From positions 80,697 to 144,696 of the forward strand of contig JBBELK010000304.1 of assembly GCA_037783545.1 (NCBI GenBank): a stretch of DNA of 64,000 nucleotides, given 5' to 3'. This DNA comes from Henricia sp. BOLD:AAB3569 (taxonomy: Eukaryota; Echinodermata; Asteroidea; Spinulosida; Echinasteridae). Under the pieces are notes generated by a model. The model worked only from the letters and a program-made list of their open reading frames with translations, was not told where the DNA came from and did not search any database. Within the stretch, counting starts at the first letter, position 1, and each line of letters opens with the position of its first letter. Of the stretch, positions 24,288-34,800 are shown one piece after another. Made by a program: the position numbers and the translations under genes.

Positions 24288-24589
24288 CCCCAGATTGTGA
24301 CGGGAATTAGGTCAAAGTGTGTCCCAAATGCCGGCAAATTTGGAAATCAAGGAATTTTCCAACCAACTTCAAATTTTGCATGCTCCAAACTGTATATATT
24401 CCGCACTTGTCATGCAAAATTGACAGATTTTTGCTGGGAAATGACGGAGAAATTTCAGAGTTTAGGGAAAACGGAGCTCGGCTGCGTGGTTATTCCCCTA
24501 ACCGTGGCTGTTGGGACACCCTGCGCCGCGCTGGTGTATATTTGTACGGCCGTTGACTCACCCCAGATTGTGACGAGAATTAGGTCAAA

Positions 24590-24868
24590 GTGTGTCCCAA
24601 ATGCCGGCAAATTTGGAAATCAAGGAATTTTCCAACCAACTTCAAATTTTGCATGCTCCAAACTGTATATATTCCGCACTTGTCATGCAAAATTGACAGA
24701 TTTTCGCTGGGAAATGACGGAGAAATTTCAGAGTTTAGGGAAAACGGAGCTCGGCTGCGTGGTTATTCCCCTAACCGTGGCTGTTGGGACACCCTGCGCA
24801 TGCGCCGCGCTGGTGTACATTTGTACGGCCGTTGACTCACCCCAGATTGTGACGGGAATTAGGTCAAA
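24590..24868 (+). repeat. Representative long satellite unit (279 bp)
   Basis: Same unit with six extra bases, giving CCCTGCGCATGCGCCGCGC. Long and short units alternate irregularly along both arrays, so their order works as a two-state barcode that reveals block duplications. Confidence 0.93.
24796..24805. repeat. GCGCATGCGC palindrome, the length switch (example copy)
   Basis: A 10-bp perfect palindrome of alternating purine and pyrimidine. Its gain, loss or partial duplication explains the 273, 274, 279 and 280-bp unit lengths. The sequence type can adopt Z-DNA or a small hairpin, which is a plausible reason for slippage exactly here. Confidence 0.85.
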
Positions 24869-25680
24869 GTGTGTCCCAAATGCCGGCAAATTTGGAAATC
24901 AAGGAATTTTCCAACCAACTTCAAATTTCGCATGCTCCAAACTGTATATATTCCGCACTTGTCATGCAAAATTGACAGATTTTCGCTGGGAAATGACGGA
25001 GAAATTTCAGAGTTTAGGGAAAACGGAGCTCGGCTGCGTGGTTATTCCCCTAACCGTGGCTGTTGGGACACCCTGCGCTGCGCTGGTGTACATTTGTACG
25101 GCCGTTGACTCACCCCAGATTGTGACGGGAATTAGGTCAAAGTGTGTCCCAAATGCCGGCAAATTTGGAAATCAAGGAATTTTCCAACCAACTTCAAATT
25201 GTGCATTTTCCAAACTGTATATATTCCGCACTTGTCATGCAAAATTGACAGATTTTCGCTGGGAAATGACGGAGAAATTTCAGAGTTTAGGGAAAACGGA
25301 GCTCGGCTGCGTGGTTATTCCCCTAACCGTGGCTGTTGGGACACCCTGCGCCGCGCTGGTGTACATTTGTACGGCCGTTGACTCACCCCAGATTGTGACG
25401 GGAATTAGGTCAAAGTGTGTCCCAAATGCCGGCAAATTTGGAAATCAAGGAATTTTCCAACCAACTTCAAATTTTGCATGCTCTAAACTGTATATATTCC
25501 GCACTTGTCATGCAAAATTGACAGATTTTCGCTGGGAAATGACGGAGAAATTTCAGAGTTAAGGGAAAACGGAGCTCGGCTGCGTGGTTATTCCCCTAAC
25601 CGTGGCTGTTGGGACACCCTGCGCATGCGCCGCGCTGGTGTACATTTGTACGGCCGTTGACTCACCCCAGATTGTGACGG

Positions 25681-25688
25681 GAATTAGG
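25681..25688. repeat. Left target-site duplication of the DNA transposon
   Basis: GAATTAGG of the satellite, repeated at 26968-26975 immediately after the element. With eight bases duplicated, the two ends of the element align base for base. A ninth base (G) also matches on both sides, so 9 bp cannot be excluded. Confidence 0.85.
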
Positions 25689-25741
25689 CACAGAGCTATA
25701 TATAGGAACTAGAGTGAGCACTTATCACGTGACCCCGTGCC
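25689..25741 (+). repeat. Left terminal inverted repeat of the transposon
   Basis: 53 bp, pairing with 26915-26967 at 49 positions. It contains ACTTATCACGTGACCCCGTG, which includes an E-box CACGTG. Confidence 0.9.
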
Positions 25742-25750
25742 CTCAAGGGT

Positions 25751-25780
25751 GCGTGGACGCCATTTTGTTAGTGGGCAAAA
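25751..25780 (+). repeat. Left inner inverted block of the transposon
   Basis: CGCCATTTTGTTAGTG core, repeated inverted at 26853-26880. On the right side it is separated from the outer repeat by a longer GC-rich spacer. Confidence 0.8.
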
Positions 25781-26852
25781 AGTACGTGCTAATGTATTGA
25801 CGACATGCGTATTTTCAGCTTTAATTTTATTTTAAGATTATGCTTTCAGCGATAGGGGTGCAGAAAGATGTGGTTGCTAACTACAATCATCCTGACTGTC
25901 GGATCATTGTCCCATGTTTATATTTTACTTTAAAAGATTGAAACTTTAGTTAGGCCAAACACTTTTCTTTCCCCATGGGCCAAACAACATTCAAAATCGT
26001 CGCCCGGGTACTGTACAAGATTTGGGGAGTTGATCATAATTTTTTTTAATGGCTTATCTAGCATTAGAATGTGCAGATTTGATGGAAAAACTCGAAATTT
26101 GGAGTGGGAAAGTTTAAGATTTTGTGAGGAAACACTGGATTTTTTTTTCAGCCTGCCTCATCTATTTTGCACACAAGGTCTGAAGCCACGATCAACTTCC
26201 TAGTTCTTTCCTGCTACGTCCCCCACTGCTTTTTGCGTGTGTAGGTAGAGCATTCGGGTCTACTAGTACCTCAGCCATTAACTTGGGGGAAAGTAACACC
26301 CGTTTCATACAGGCGCACGATCGTTCCGATTAAAATTTTGTTTCAGACAGGCGTCGGTATGCGAGCCGCGCGCACACTTAAGATCGACGTCTGAAACCAA
26401 GTCGCTGTTCAGTCGTTCGATCTTTCGACTTCTGGCGAACCAAGTCGCTCCAAATTGTTTCATACGTCGAACTTAATTCAAATTTCTGGGATAATTTAGT
26501 TCAGCGCGACTGTAAGGTGCAGGATTTCCCGGTGAAACCGACTGCCTAAGGGAAAAACTACCGTTCTACCGTTCACCATGCATTAATTAAGTACATAGCA
26601 TAACCTAGCATTTTCAAGAGAAAAACTGTATTTTTTTCATTTCTAAAATCACGTTTCTAACAAAATTCGCACTTTTTGTGACATTATTATGTCATAATTA
26701 GTGGCAGAGGTGTACGTTACTTATACCTGCCTAGGTACAATAGAAAAAGCTCACTCATGACTGGCGTTAAACAGCCAATAAATCATTTAAAAGCCCATTT
26801 ATAGCTGCCGCGCCGTTGACTGCAGTGGATACATCCGGGTATTTATCAATCA

Positions 26853-26880
26853 TTTTGACCACTAACAAAATGGCGGACGC
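26853..26880 (-). repeat. Right inner inverted block of the transposon
   Basis: Inverse of the block at 25751-25780, differing by one substitution and two bases of length. A 34-bp GC-rich spacer (26881-26914) follows before the outer repeat. Confidence 0.8.
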
Positions 26881-26914
26881 GGTCCCAGGGCGGCACGCCC
26901 GGGTACCGCGCACA

Positions 26915-26967
26915 GGCACGGGGTCACGTGATAAGTGCGCACTCTAGTTCTTATATATAGCTCCATG
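26915..26967 (-). repeat. Right terminal inverted repeat of the transposon
   Basis: Inverse match to 25689-25741 with four mismatches. Confidence 0.9.
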
Positions 26968-26975
26968 GAATTAGG
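26968..26975. repeat. Right target-site duplication of the DNA transposon
   Basis: GAATTAGG, after which the interrupted satellite unit resumes at TCAAAGTGTG with no base lost. Confidence 0.85.
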
Positions 26976-28882
26976 TCAAAGTGTGTCCCAAATGCCGGCA
27001 AATTTGGAAATCAAGGAATTTTCCAACCAACTTCAAATTTTGCATGCTCCAAACTGTATATATTCCGCACTTGTCATGCAAAATTGACAGATTTTCGCTG
27101 GGAAATGACGGAGAAATTTCAGAGTTTAGGGAAAACGGAGCTCGGCTGCGTGGTTATTCCCCTAACCGTGGCTGTTGGGACACCCTGCGCATGCGCCGCG
27201 CTGGTGTACATTTGTACGGCCGTTGACTCACCCCAGATTGTGACGGGAATTAGGTCAAAGTGTGTCCCAAATGCCGGCAAATTTGAAATCAAGGAATTTT
27301 CCAACCAACTTCAAATTTTGCATGCTCCAAACTGTATATATTCCGCACTTGTCATGCAAAATTGACAGATTTTCGCTGGGAAATGACGGAGAAATTTCAG
27401 AGTTTAGGGAAAACGGAGCTCGGCTGCGTGGTTATTCCCCTAACCGTGGCTGTTGGGACACCCTGCGCCGCGCTGGTGTACATTTGTACGGCCGTTGACT
27501 CACCCCAGATTGTGACGAGAATTAGGTCAAAGTGTGTCCCAAATGCCGGCAAATTTGGAAATCAAGGAATTTTCCAACCAACTTCAAATTTTGCATGCTC
27601 CAAACTGTATATATTCCGCACTTGTCATGCAAAATTGACAGATTTTCGCTGGGAAATGACGGAGAAATTTCAGAGTTTAGGGAAAACGGAGCTCGGCTGC
27701 GTGGTTATTCCCCTAACCGTGGCTGTTGGGACACCCTGCGCATGCGCCGCGCTGGTGTACATTTGTACGGCCGTTGACTCACCCCAGATTGTGACGGGAA
27801 TTAGGTCAAAGTGTGTCCCAAATGCCGGCAAATTTGGAAATCAAGGAATTTTCCAACCAACTTCAAATTTTGCATGCTCCAAACTGTATATATTCCGCAC
27901 TTGTCATGCTAAATTGACGGTTTTCGCTGGGAAATGACGGAGAAATTTCAGAGTTTAGGGAAAACGGAGCTCGGCTGCGTGGTTATTCCCCTAACCGTGG
28001 CTGTTGGGACACCCTGCGCTGCGCTGGTGTACATTTGTACGGCCGTTGACTCACCCCAGATTGTGACGGGAATTAGGTCAAAGTGTGTCCCAAATGCCGG
28101 CAAATTTGGAAATCAAGGAATTTTCCAACAACTTCAAATTGTGCATGCTCCAAACTGTATATATTCCGCACTTGTCATGCAAAATTGACAGATTTTCGCT
28201 GGGAAATGACGGAGAAATTTCAGAGTTTAGGGAAAACGGAGCTCGGCTACGTGGTTATTCCCCTAACCGTGGCTGTTGGGACACCCTGCGCTGCGCTGGT
28301 GTACATTTGTACGGCCGTTGACTCACCCCAGATTGTGACGAGAATTAGGTCAAAGTGTGTCCCAAATGCCGGCAAATTTGGAAATCAAGGAATTTTCCAA
28401 CCAACTTCAAATTTTGCATGCTCCAAACTGTATATATTCCGCACTTGTCATGCAAAATTGACAGATTTTCGCTGGGAAATGACGGAGAAATTTCAGAGTT
28501 TAGGGAAAACGGAGCTCGGCTGCGTGGTTATTCCCCTAACCGTGGCTGTTGGGACACCCTGCGCCGCGCTGGTGTACATTTTTACGGCCGTTGACTCACC
28601 CTAGATTGTGACGGGAATTAGGTCAAAGTGTGTCCCAAATGACGGCAAATTTGGAAATCAAGGAATTTTCCAACCAACTTCAAATTTTGCATGCTCCAAA
28701 CTGTATATATTCCGCACTTGTCATGCAAAATTGACAGATTTTCGCTGGGAAATGACGGAGAAATTTCAGAGTTTAGGGAAAACGGAGCTCGGCTGCGTGG
28801 TTATTCCCCTAACCGTGGCTGTTGGGACACCCTGCGCCGCGCTGGTGTACATTTGTACGGCCGTTGACTCACCCCAGATTGT

Positions 28883-28896
28883 GACGGGAATTTTCC
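28883..28896 (+). other. 48-bp deletion within one satellite unit
   Basis: The unit reads GACGGGAATTTTCCAACC. The stretch normally lying between two GGAATT words is missing, leaving one GGAATT. Loss between short direct repeats is the simplest explanation. Confidence 0.85.
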
Positions 28897-31800
28897 AACC
28901 AACTTCAAATTTTGCATGCTCCAAACTGTATATATTCCGCACTTGTCATGCAAAATTGACAGATTTTCGCTGGGAAATGACGGAGAAATTTCAGAGTTTA
29001 GGGAAAACGGAGCTCGGCTGCGTGGTTATTCCCCTAACCGTGGCTGTTGGGACACCCTGCGCATGCGCCGCGCTGGTGTACATTTGTACGGCCGTTGACT
29101 CACCCCAGATTGTGACGGGAATTAGGTCAAAGTGTGTCCCAAATGCCGACAAATTTGGAAATCAAGGAATTTTCCAACCAACTTCAAATTTTGCATGCTC
29201 CAAACTGTATATATTCCGCACTTGTCATGCAAAATTGACAGATTTTCGCTGGGAAATGACGGAGAAATTTCAGAGTTTAGGGAAAACGGAGCTCGGCTGC
29301 GTGGTTATTCCCCTAACCGTGGCTGTTGGGACACCCTGCGCATGCGCCGCGCTGGTGTACATTTGTACGGCCGTTGACTCACCCCAGATTTTGACGGGAA
29401 TTAGGTCAAAGTGTGTCCCAAATGCCGGCAAATTTGGAAATCAAGGAATTTTCCAACCAACTTCAAATTTTGCATGCTCCAAACTGTATATATTCCGCAC
29501 TTGTCATGCAAAATTGACAGATTTTCGCTGGGAAATGACTGAGAAATTTCAGAGTTTAGGGAAAACGGAGCTCGGCTGCGTGGTTATTCCCCTAACCGTG
29601 GCTGTTGGGACACCCTGCGCCGCGCTGGTGTACATTTGTACGGCCGTTGACTCACCCCAGATTGTGACGAGAAAAAAAGGTCAAAGTGTGTCCCAAATGC
29701 CGGCAAATTTGGAAATCAAGGAATTTTCCAACCAACTTCAAATTTTGCATGCTCCAAACTGTATATATTCCGCACTTGTCATGCAAAATTGACAGATTTT
29801 CGCTGGGAAATGACGGAGAAATTTCAGAGTTTAGGGAAAACGGAGCTCGGCTGCGTGGTTATTCCCCTAACCGTGGCTGTTGGGACACCCTGCGCCGCGC
29901 TGGTGTACATTTGTACGGCCGTTGACTCAACCCAGATTGTGACGGGAATTAGGTCAAAGTGTGTCCCAAATGCCGGCAAATTTGGAAATCAAGGAATTTT
30001 CCAACCAACTTCAAATTTTGCATGCTCCAAACTGTATATATTCCGCACTTGTCATGCAAAATTGACAGATTTTCGCTGGGAAATGACGGAGAAATTTCAG
30101 AGTTTAGGGAAAACGGAGCTCGGCTGCGTGGTTATTCCCCTAACCGTGGCTGTTGGGACACCCTGCGCATGCGCCGCGCTGGTGTACATTTGTACGGCCG
30201 TTGACCCACCCCAGATTGTGACGGGAATTAGGTCAAAGTGTGTCCCAAATGCCGGCAAATTTGGAAATCAAGGAAATTTTCAACCAACTTCAAATTTTGC
30301 ATGCTCCAAACTGTATATATTCCGCACTTGTCATGCAAAATTGACAGATTTTCGCTGGGAAATGACGGAGAAATTTCAGAGTTTAGGGAAAACGGAGCTC
30401 GGCTGCGTGGTTATTCCCCTAACCGTGGCTGTTGGGACACCCTGCGCATGCGCCGCGCTGGTGTACATTTGTACGGCCGTTGACTCACCCCAGATTGTGA
30501 CGGGAATTAGGTCAAAGTGTGTCCCAAATGCCGGCAAATTTGGAAATCAAGGAATTTTCCAACCAACTTAAAATTTTGCATGCTCCAAACTGTATATATT
30601 CCGCACTTGTCATGCAAAATTGACAGATTTTCGCTGGGAAATGACGGAGAAATTTCAGAGTTTAGAGAAAACGGAGCTCGGCTGCGTGGTTATTCCCCTA
30701 ACCGTGGCTGTTGGGACACCCTGCGCCGCGCTGGTGTACATTTGTACGGCCGTTGACTCACCCGAGATTGTGACGGGAATTAGGTCAAAGTGTGTCCCAA
30801 ATGCCGGCAAATTTGGAAATCAAGGAATTTTCCAACCAACTTCAAATTTTGCATGCTCCAAACTGTATATATTCCGCACTTGTCATGCAAAATTGACAGA
30901 TTTTCGCTGGGAAATGACGGAGAAATTTCAGAGTTTAGGGAAAACGGAGCTCGGCTGCGTTGTTATTCCCCTAACCGTGGCTGTTGGGACACCCTGCGCC
31001 GCGCTGGTGTACATTTGTACGGCCGTTGACTCACCCCAGATTGTGACGGGAATTAGGTCAAAGTGTGTCCCAAATGCCGGCAAATTTGGAAATCAAGGAA
31101 TTTTCCAACCAACTTCAAATTTTGCATGCTCCAAACTGTATATATTCCGCACTTGTCATGCAAAATTGACAGATTTTCGCTGGGAAATGACGGAGAAATT
31201 TCAGAGTTTAGGGAAAACGGAGCTCGGCTGCGTTGTTATTCCCCTAAACGTGGCTGTTGGGACACCCTGCGCCGCGCTGGTGTACATTTGTACGGCCGTT
31301 GACTCACCCCAGATTGTGACGGGAATTAGGTCAAAGTGTGTCCCAAATGCCGGCAAATTTGGAAATCAAGGAATTTTCCAACCAACTTCAAATTTTGCAT
31401 GCTCCAAACTGTATATATTCCGCACTTGTCATGCAAAATTGACAGATTTTCGCTGGGAAATGACGGAGAAATTTCAGAGTTTAGGGAAAACGGAGCTCGG
31501 CTGCGTGGTTATTCCCCTAACCGTGGCTGTTGGGACACCCTGCGCATGCGCCGCGCTGGTGTACATTTGTACGGCCGTTGACTCACCCCAGATTGTGACG
31601 GGAATTAGGTCAAAGTGTGTCCCAAATGCCGACAAATTTGGAAATCAAGGAATTTTCCAACCAACTTCAAATTTTGCATGCTCCAAACTGTATATATTCC
31701 GCACTTGTCATGCAAAATTGACAGATTTTCGCTGGGAAATGACGGAGAAATTTCAGAGTTTAGGGAAAACGGAGCTCGGCTGCGTGGTTATTCCCCTAAC

Positions 31801-34800
31801 CGTGGCTGTTGGGACACCCTGCGCATGCGCCGCGCTGGTGTACATTTGTACGGCCGTTGACTCACCCCAGATTGTGACGGGAATTAGGTCAAAGTGTGTC
31901 CCAAATGCCGGCAAATTTGGAAATCAAGGAATTTTCCAACCAACTTCAAATTTTGCATGCTCCAAACTGTATATATTCCGCACTTGTCATGCAAAATTGA
32001 CAGATTTTCGCTGGGAAATGACTGAGAAATTTCAGAGTTTAGGGAAAACGGAGCTCGGCTGCGTGGTTATTCCCCTAACCGTGGCTGTTGGGACACCCTG
32101 CGCCGCGCTGGTGTACATTTGTACGGCCGTTGACTCACCCCAGATTGTGACGAGAAAAAAGGTCAAAGTGTGTCCCAAATGCCGGCAAATTTGGAAATCA
32201 AGGAATTTTCCAACCAACTTCAAATTTTGCATGCTCCAAACTGTATATATTCCGCACTTGTCATGCAAAATTGACAGATTTTCGCTGGGAAATGACGGAG
32301 AAATTTCAGAGTTTAGGGAAAACGGAGCTCGGCTGCGTGGTTATTCCCCTAACCGTGGCTGTTGGGACACCCTGCGCCGCGCTGGTGTACATTTGTACGG
32401 CCGTTGACTCAACCCAGATTGTGACGGGAATTAGGTCAAAGTGTGTCCCAAATGCCGGCAAATTTGGAAATCAAGGAATTTTCCAACCAACTTCAAATTT
32501 TGCATGCTCCAAACTGTATATATTCCGCACTTGTCATGCAAAATTGACAGATTTTCGCTGGGAAATGACGGAGAAATTTCAGAGTTTAGGGAAAACGGAG
32601 CTCGGCTGCGTGGTTATTCCCCTAACCGTGGCTGTTGGGACACCCTGCGCATGCGCCGCGCTGGTGTACATTTGTACGGCCGTTGACTCACCCCAGATTG
32701 TGACGGGAATTAGGTCAAAGTGTGTCCCAAATGCCGGCAAATTTGGAAATCAAGGAAATTTTCAACCAACTTCAAATTTTGCATGCTCCAAACTGTATAT
32801 ATTCCGCACTTGTCATGCAAAATTGACAGATTTTCGCTGGGAAATGACGGAGAAATTTCAGAGTTTAGGGAAAACGGAGCTCGGCTGCGTGGTTATTCCC
32901 CTAACCGTGGCTGTTGGGACACCCTGCGCCGCGCTGGTGTACATTTGTACGGCCGTTGACTCACCCCAGATTGTGACGAGAAAAAAGGTCAAAGTGTGTC
33001 CCAAATGCCGGCAAATTTGGAAATCAAGGAATTTTCCAACCAACTTCAAATTTTGCATGCTCCAAACTGTATATATTCCGCACTTGTCATGCAAAATTGA
33101 CAGATTTTCGCTGGGAAATGACGGAGAAATTTCAGAGTTTAGGGAAAACGGAGCTCGGCTGCGTGGTTATTCCCCTAACCGTGGCTGTTGGGACACCCTG
33201 CGCCGCGCTGGTGTACATTTGTACGGCCGTTGACTCAACCCAGATTGTGACGGGAATTAGGTCAAAGTGTGTCCCAAATGCCGGCAAATTTGGAAATCAA
33301 GGAATTTTCCAACCAACTTCAAATTTTGCATGCTCCAAACTGTATATATTCCGCACTTGTCATGCAAAATTGACAGATTTTCGCTGGGAAATGACGGAGA
33401 AATTTCAGAGTTTAGGGAAAACGGAGCTCGGCTGCGTGGTTATTCCCCTAACCGTGGCTGTTGGGACACCCTGCGCATGCGCCGCGCTGGTGTACATTTG
33501 TACGGCCGTTGACTCACCCCAGATTGTGACGGGAATTAGGTCAAAGTGTGTCCCAAATGCCGGCAAATTTGGAAATCAAGGAAATTTTCAACCAACTTCA
33601 AATTTTGCATGCTCCAAACTGTATATATTCCGCACTTGTCATGCAAAATTGACAGATTTTCGCTGGGAAATGACGGAGAAATTTCAGAGTTTAGGGAAAA
33701 CGGAGCTCGGCTGCGTGGTTATTCCCCTAACCGTGGCTGTTGGGACACCCTGCGCATGCGCCGCGCTGGTGTACATTTGTACGGCCGTTGACTCACCCCA
33801 GATTGTGACGGGAATTAGGTCAAAGTGTGTCCCAAATGCCGGCAAATTTGGAAATCAAGGAATTTTCCAACCAACTTAAAATTTTGCATGCTCCAAACTG
33901 TATATATTCCGCACTTGTCATGCAAAATTGACAGATTTTCGCTGGGAAATGACGGAGAAATTTCAGAGTTTAGAGAAAACGGAGCTCGGCTGCGTGGTTA
34001 TTCCCCTAACCGTGGCTGTTGGGACACCCTGCGCTGCGCTGGTGTACATTTGTACGGCCGTTGACTCACCCGAGATTGTGACGGGAATTAGGTCAAAGTG
34101 TGTCCCAAATGCCGGCAAATTTGGAAATCAAGGAATTTTCCAACCAACTTCAAATTTTGCATGCTCCAAACTGTATATATTCCGCACTTGTCATGCAAAA
34201 TTGACAGATTTTCGCTGGGAAATGACGGAGAAATTTCAGAGTTTAGGGAAAACGGAATTCGGCTGCGTTGTTATTCCCCTAACCGTGGCTGTTGGGACAC
34301 CCTGCGCCGCGCTGGTGTACATTTGTACGGCCGTTGACTCACCCCAGATTGTGACGGGAATTAGGTCAAAGTGTGTCCCAAATGCCGGCAAATTTGGAAA
34401 TCAAGGAATTTTCCAACCAACTTCAAATTTTGCATGCTCCAAACTGTATATATTCCGCACTTGTCATGCAACATTGACAGATTTTCGTTGGGAAATGACG
34501 GAGAAATTTCAGAGTTTAGGGAAAACGGAGCTCGGCTGCATGGTTATTCCCCTAACCGTGGCTGTTGGGACACCCTGCGCATGCGCCGCGCTGGTGTACA
34601 TTTGTACGGCCGTTGACTCACCCCAGATTGTGACGGGAATTAGGTCAAAGTGTGTCCCAAATGCCGACAAATTTGGAAATCAAGGAATTTTCCAACCAAC
34701 TTCAAATTTTGCATGCTCCAAACTGTATATATTCCGCACTTGTCATGCAAAATTGACAGATTTTCGCTGGGAAATGACGGAGAAATTTCAGAGTTTAGAG

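Larger units (their letters stand above)
24044..24316 (+). repeat. Representative short satellite unit (273 bp)
   Basis: One complete unit in plus orientation. It lacks the extra ATGCGC at the GC box (this copy reads CCCTGCGCTGCGCTGG, with a T for the usual C). The unit holds, in order, a CCAAAT-GCCGGC-AAATTTGG partial palindrome, an 11-bp inverted repeat around TATATAT, a TTTAGGG word, an inverted CCCCTAACC word, the variable GC box, a GTACATTTGTAC small palindrome and TGACTCA. Overall composition is balanced, not AT-rich. Confidence 0.93.
23953..25688 (+). repeat. Satellite array, plus orientation, first segment
   Basis: About six units of the same satellite, inverted relative to the left array. 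Clear identity begins at GGACACCCTGCGC (23962); a weak match (TGGCTTGTGGACAC against TGGCTGTTGGGACAC) may carry it back to about 23953. Units here hold more private changes than those further right, for example GATTTTTGCTGGG (24424-24436), GTGTATATTTG (24533-24543), GTGCATTTTCC (25201-25211) and GAGTTAAGGG (25556-25565). That is expected for the edge of an array. The segment stops at the transposon insertion. Confidence 0.95.
25689..26967. mobile_element. Non-autonomous DNA transposon inserted in the satellite (1279 bp)
   Basis: The element begins CACAGAGCTATATATA and ends with the inverse of CATGGAGCTATATATA. Its 53-bp terminal inverted repeats match at 49 positions, and a second inverted block lies further in (25751-25780 against 26853-26880). 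It splits a satellite unit and is flanked by the duplicated GAATTAGG, so it inserted after the array formed. No open frame of useful length lies inside, so it depends on a transposase from elsewhere. An 8-bp duplication fits hAT or P-type elements; a 9-bp one with long inverted repeats would fit Mutator-like. I cannot choose between them. The interior holds T-runs and repeated GTTTCA-x-AC words near 26302, 26339 and 26456, possibly an older nested repeat. Confidence 0.9.

Noticed and set aside
25742-26852. Coding content in the transposon interior
   Set aside because: Stops in all frames and long T-runs; nothing resembling a transposase catalytic motif was found.
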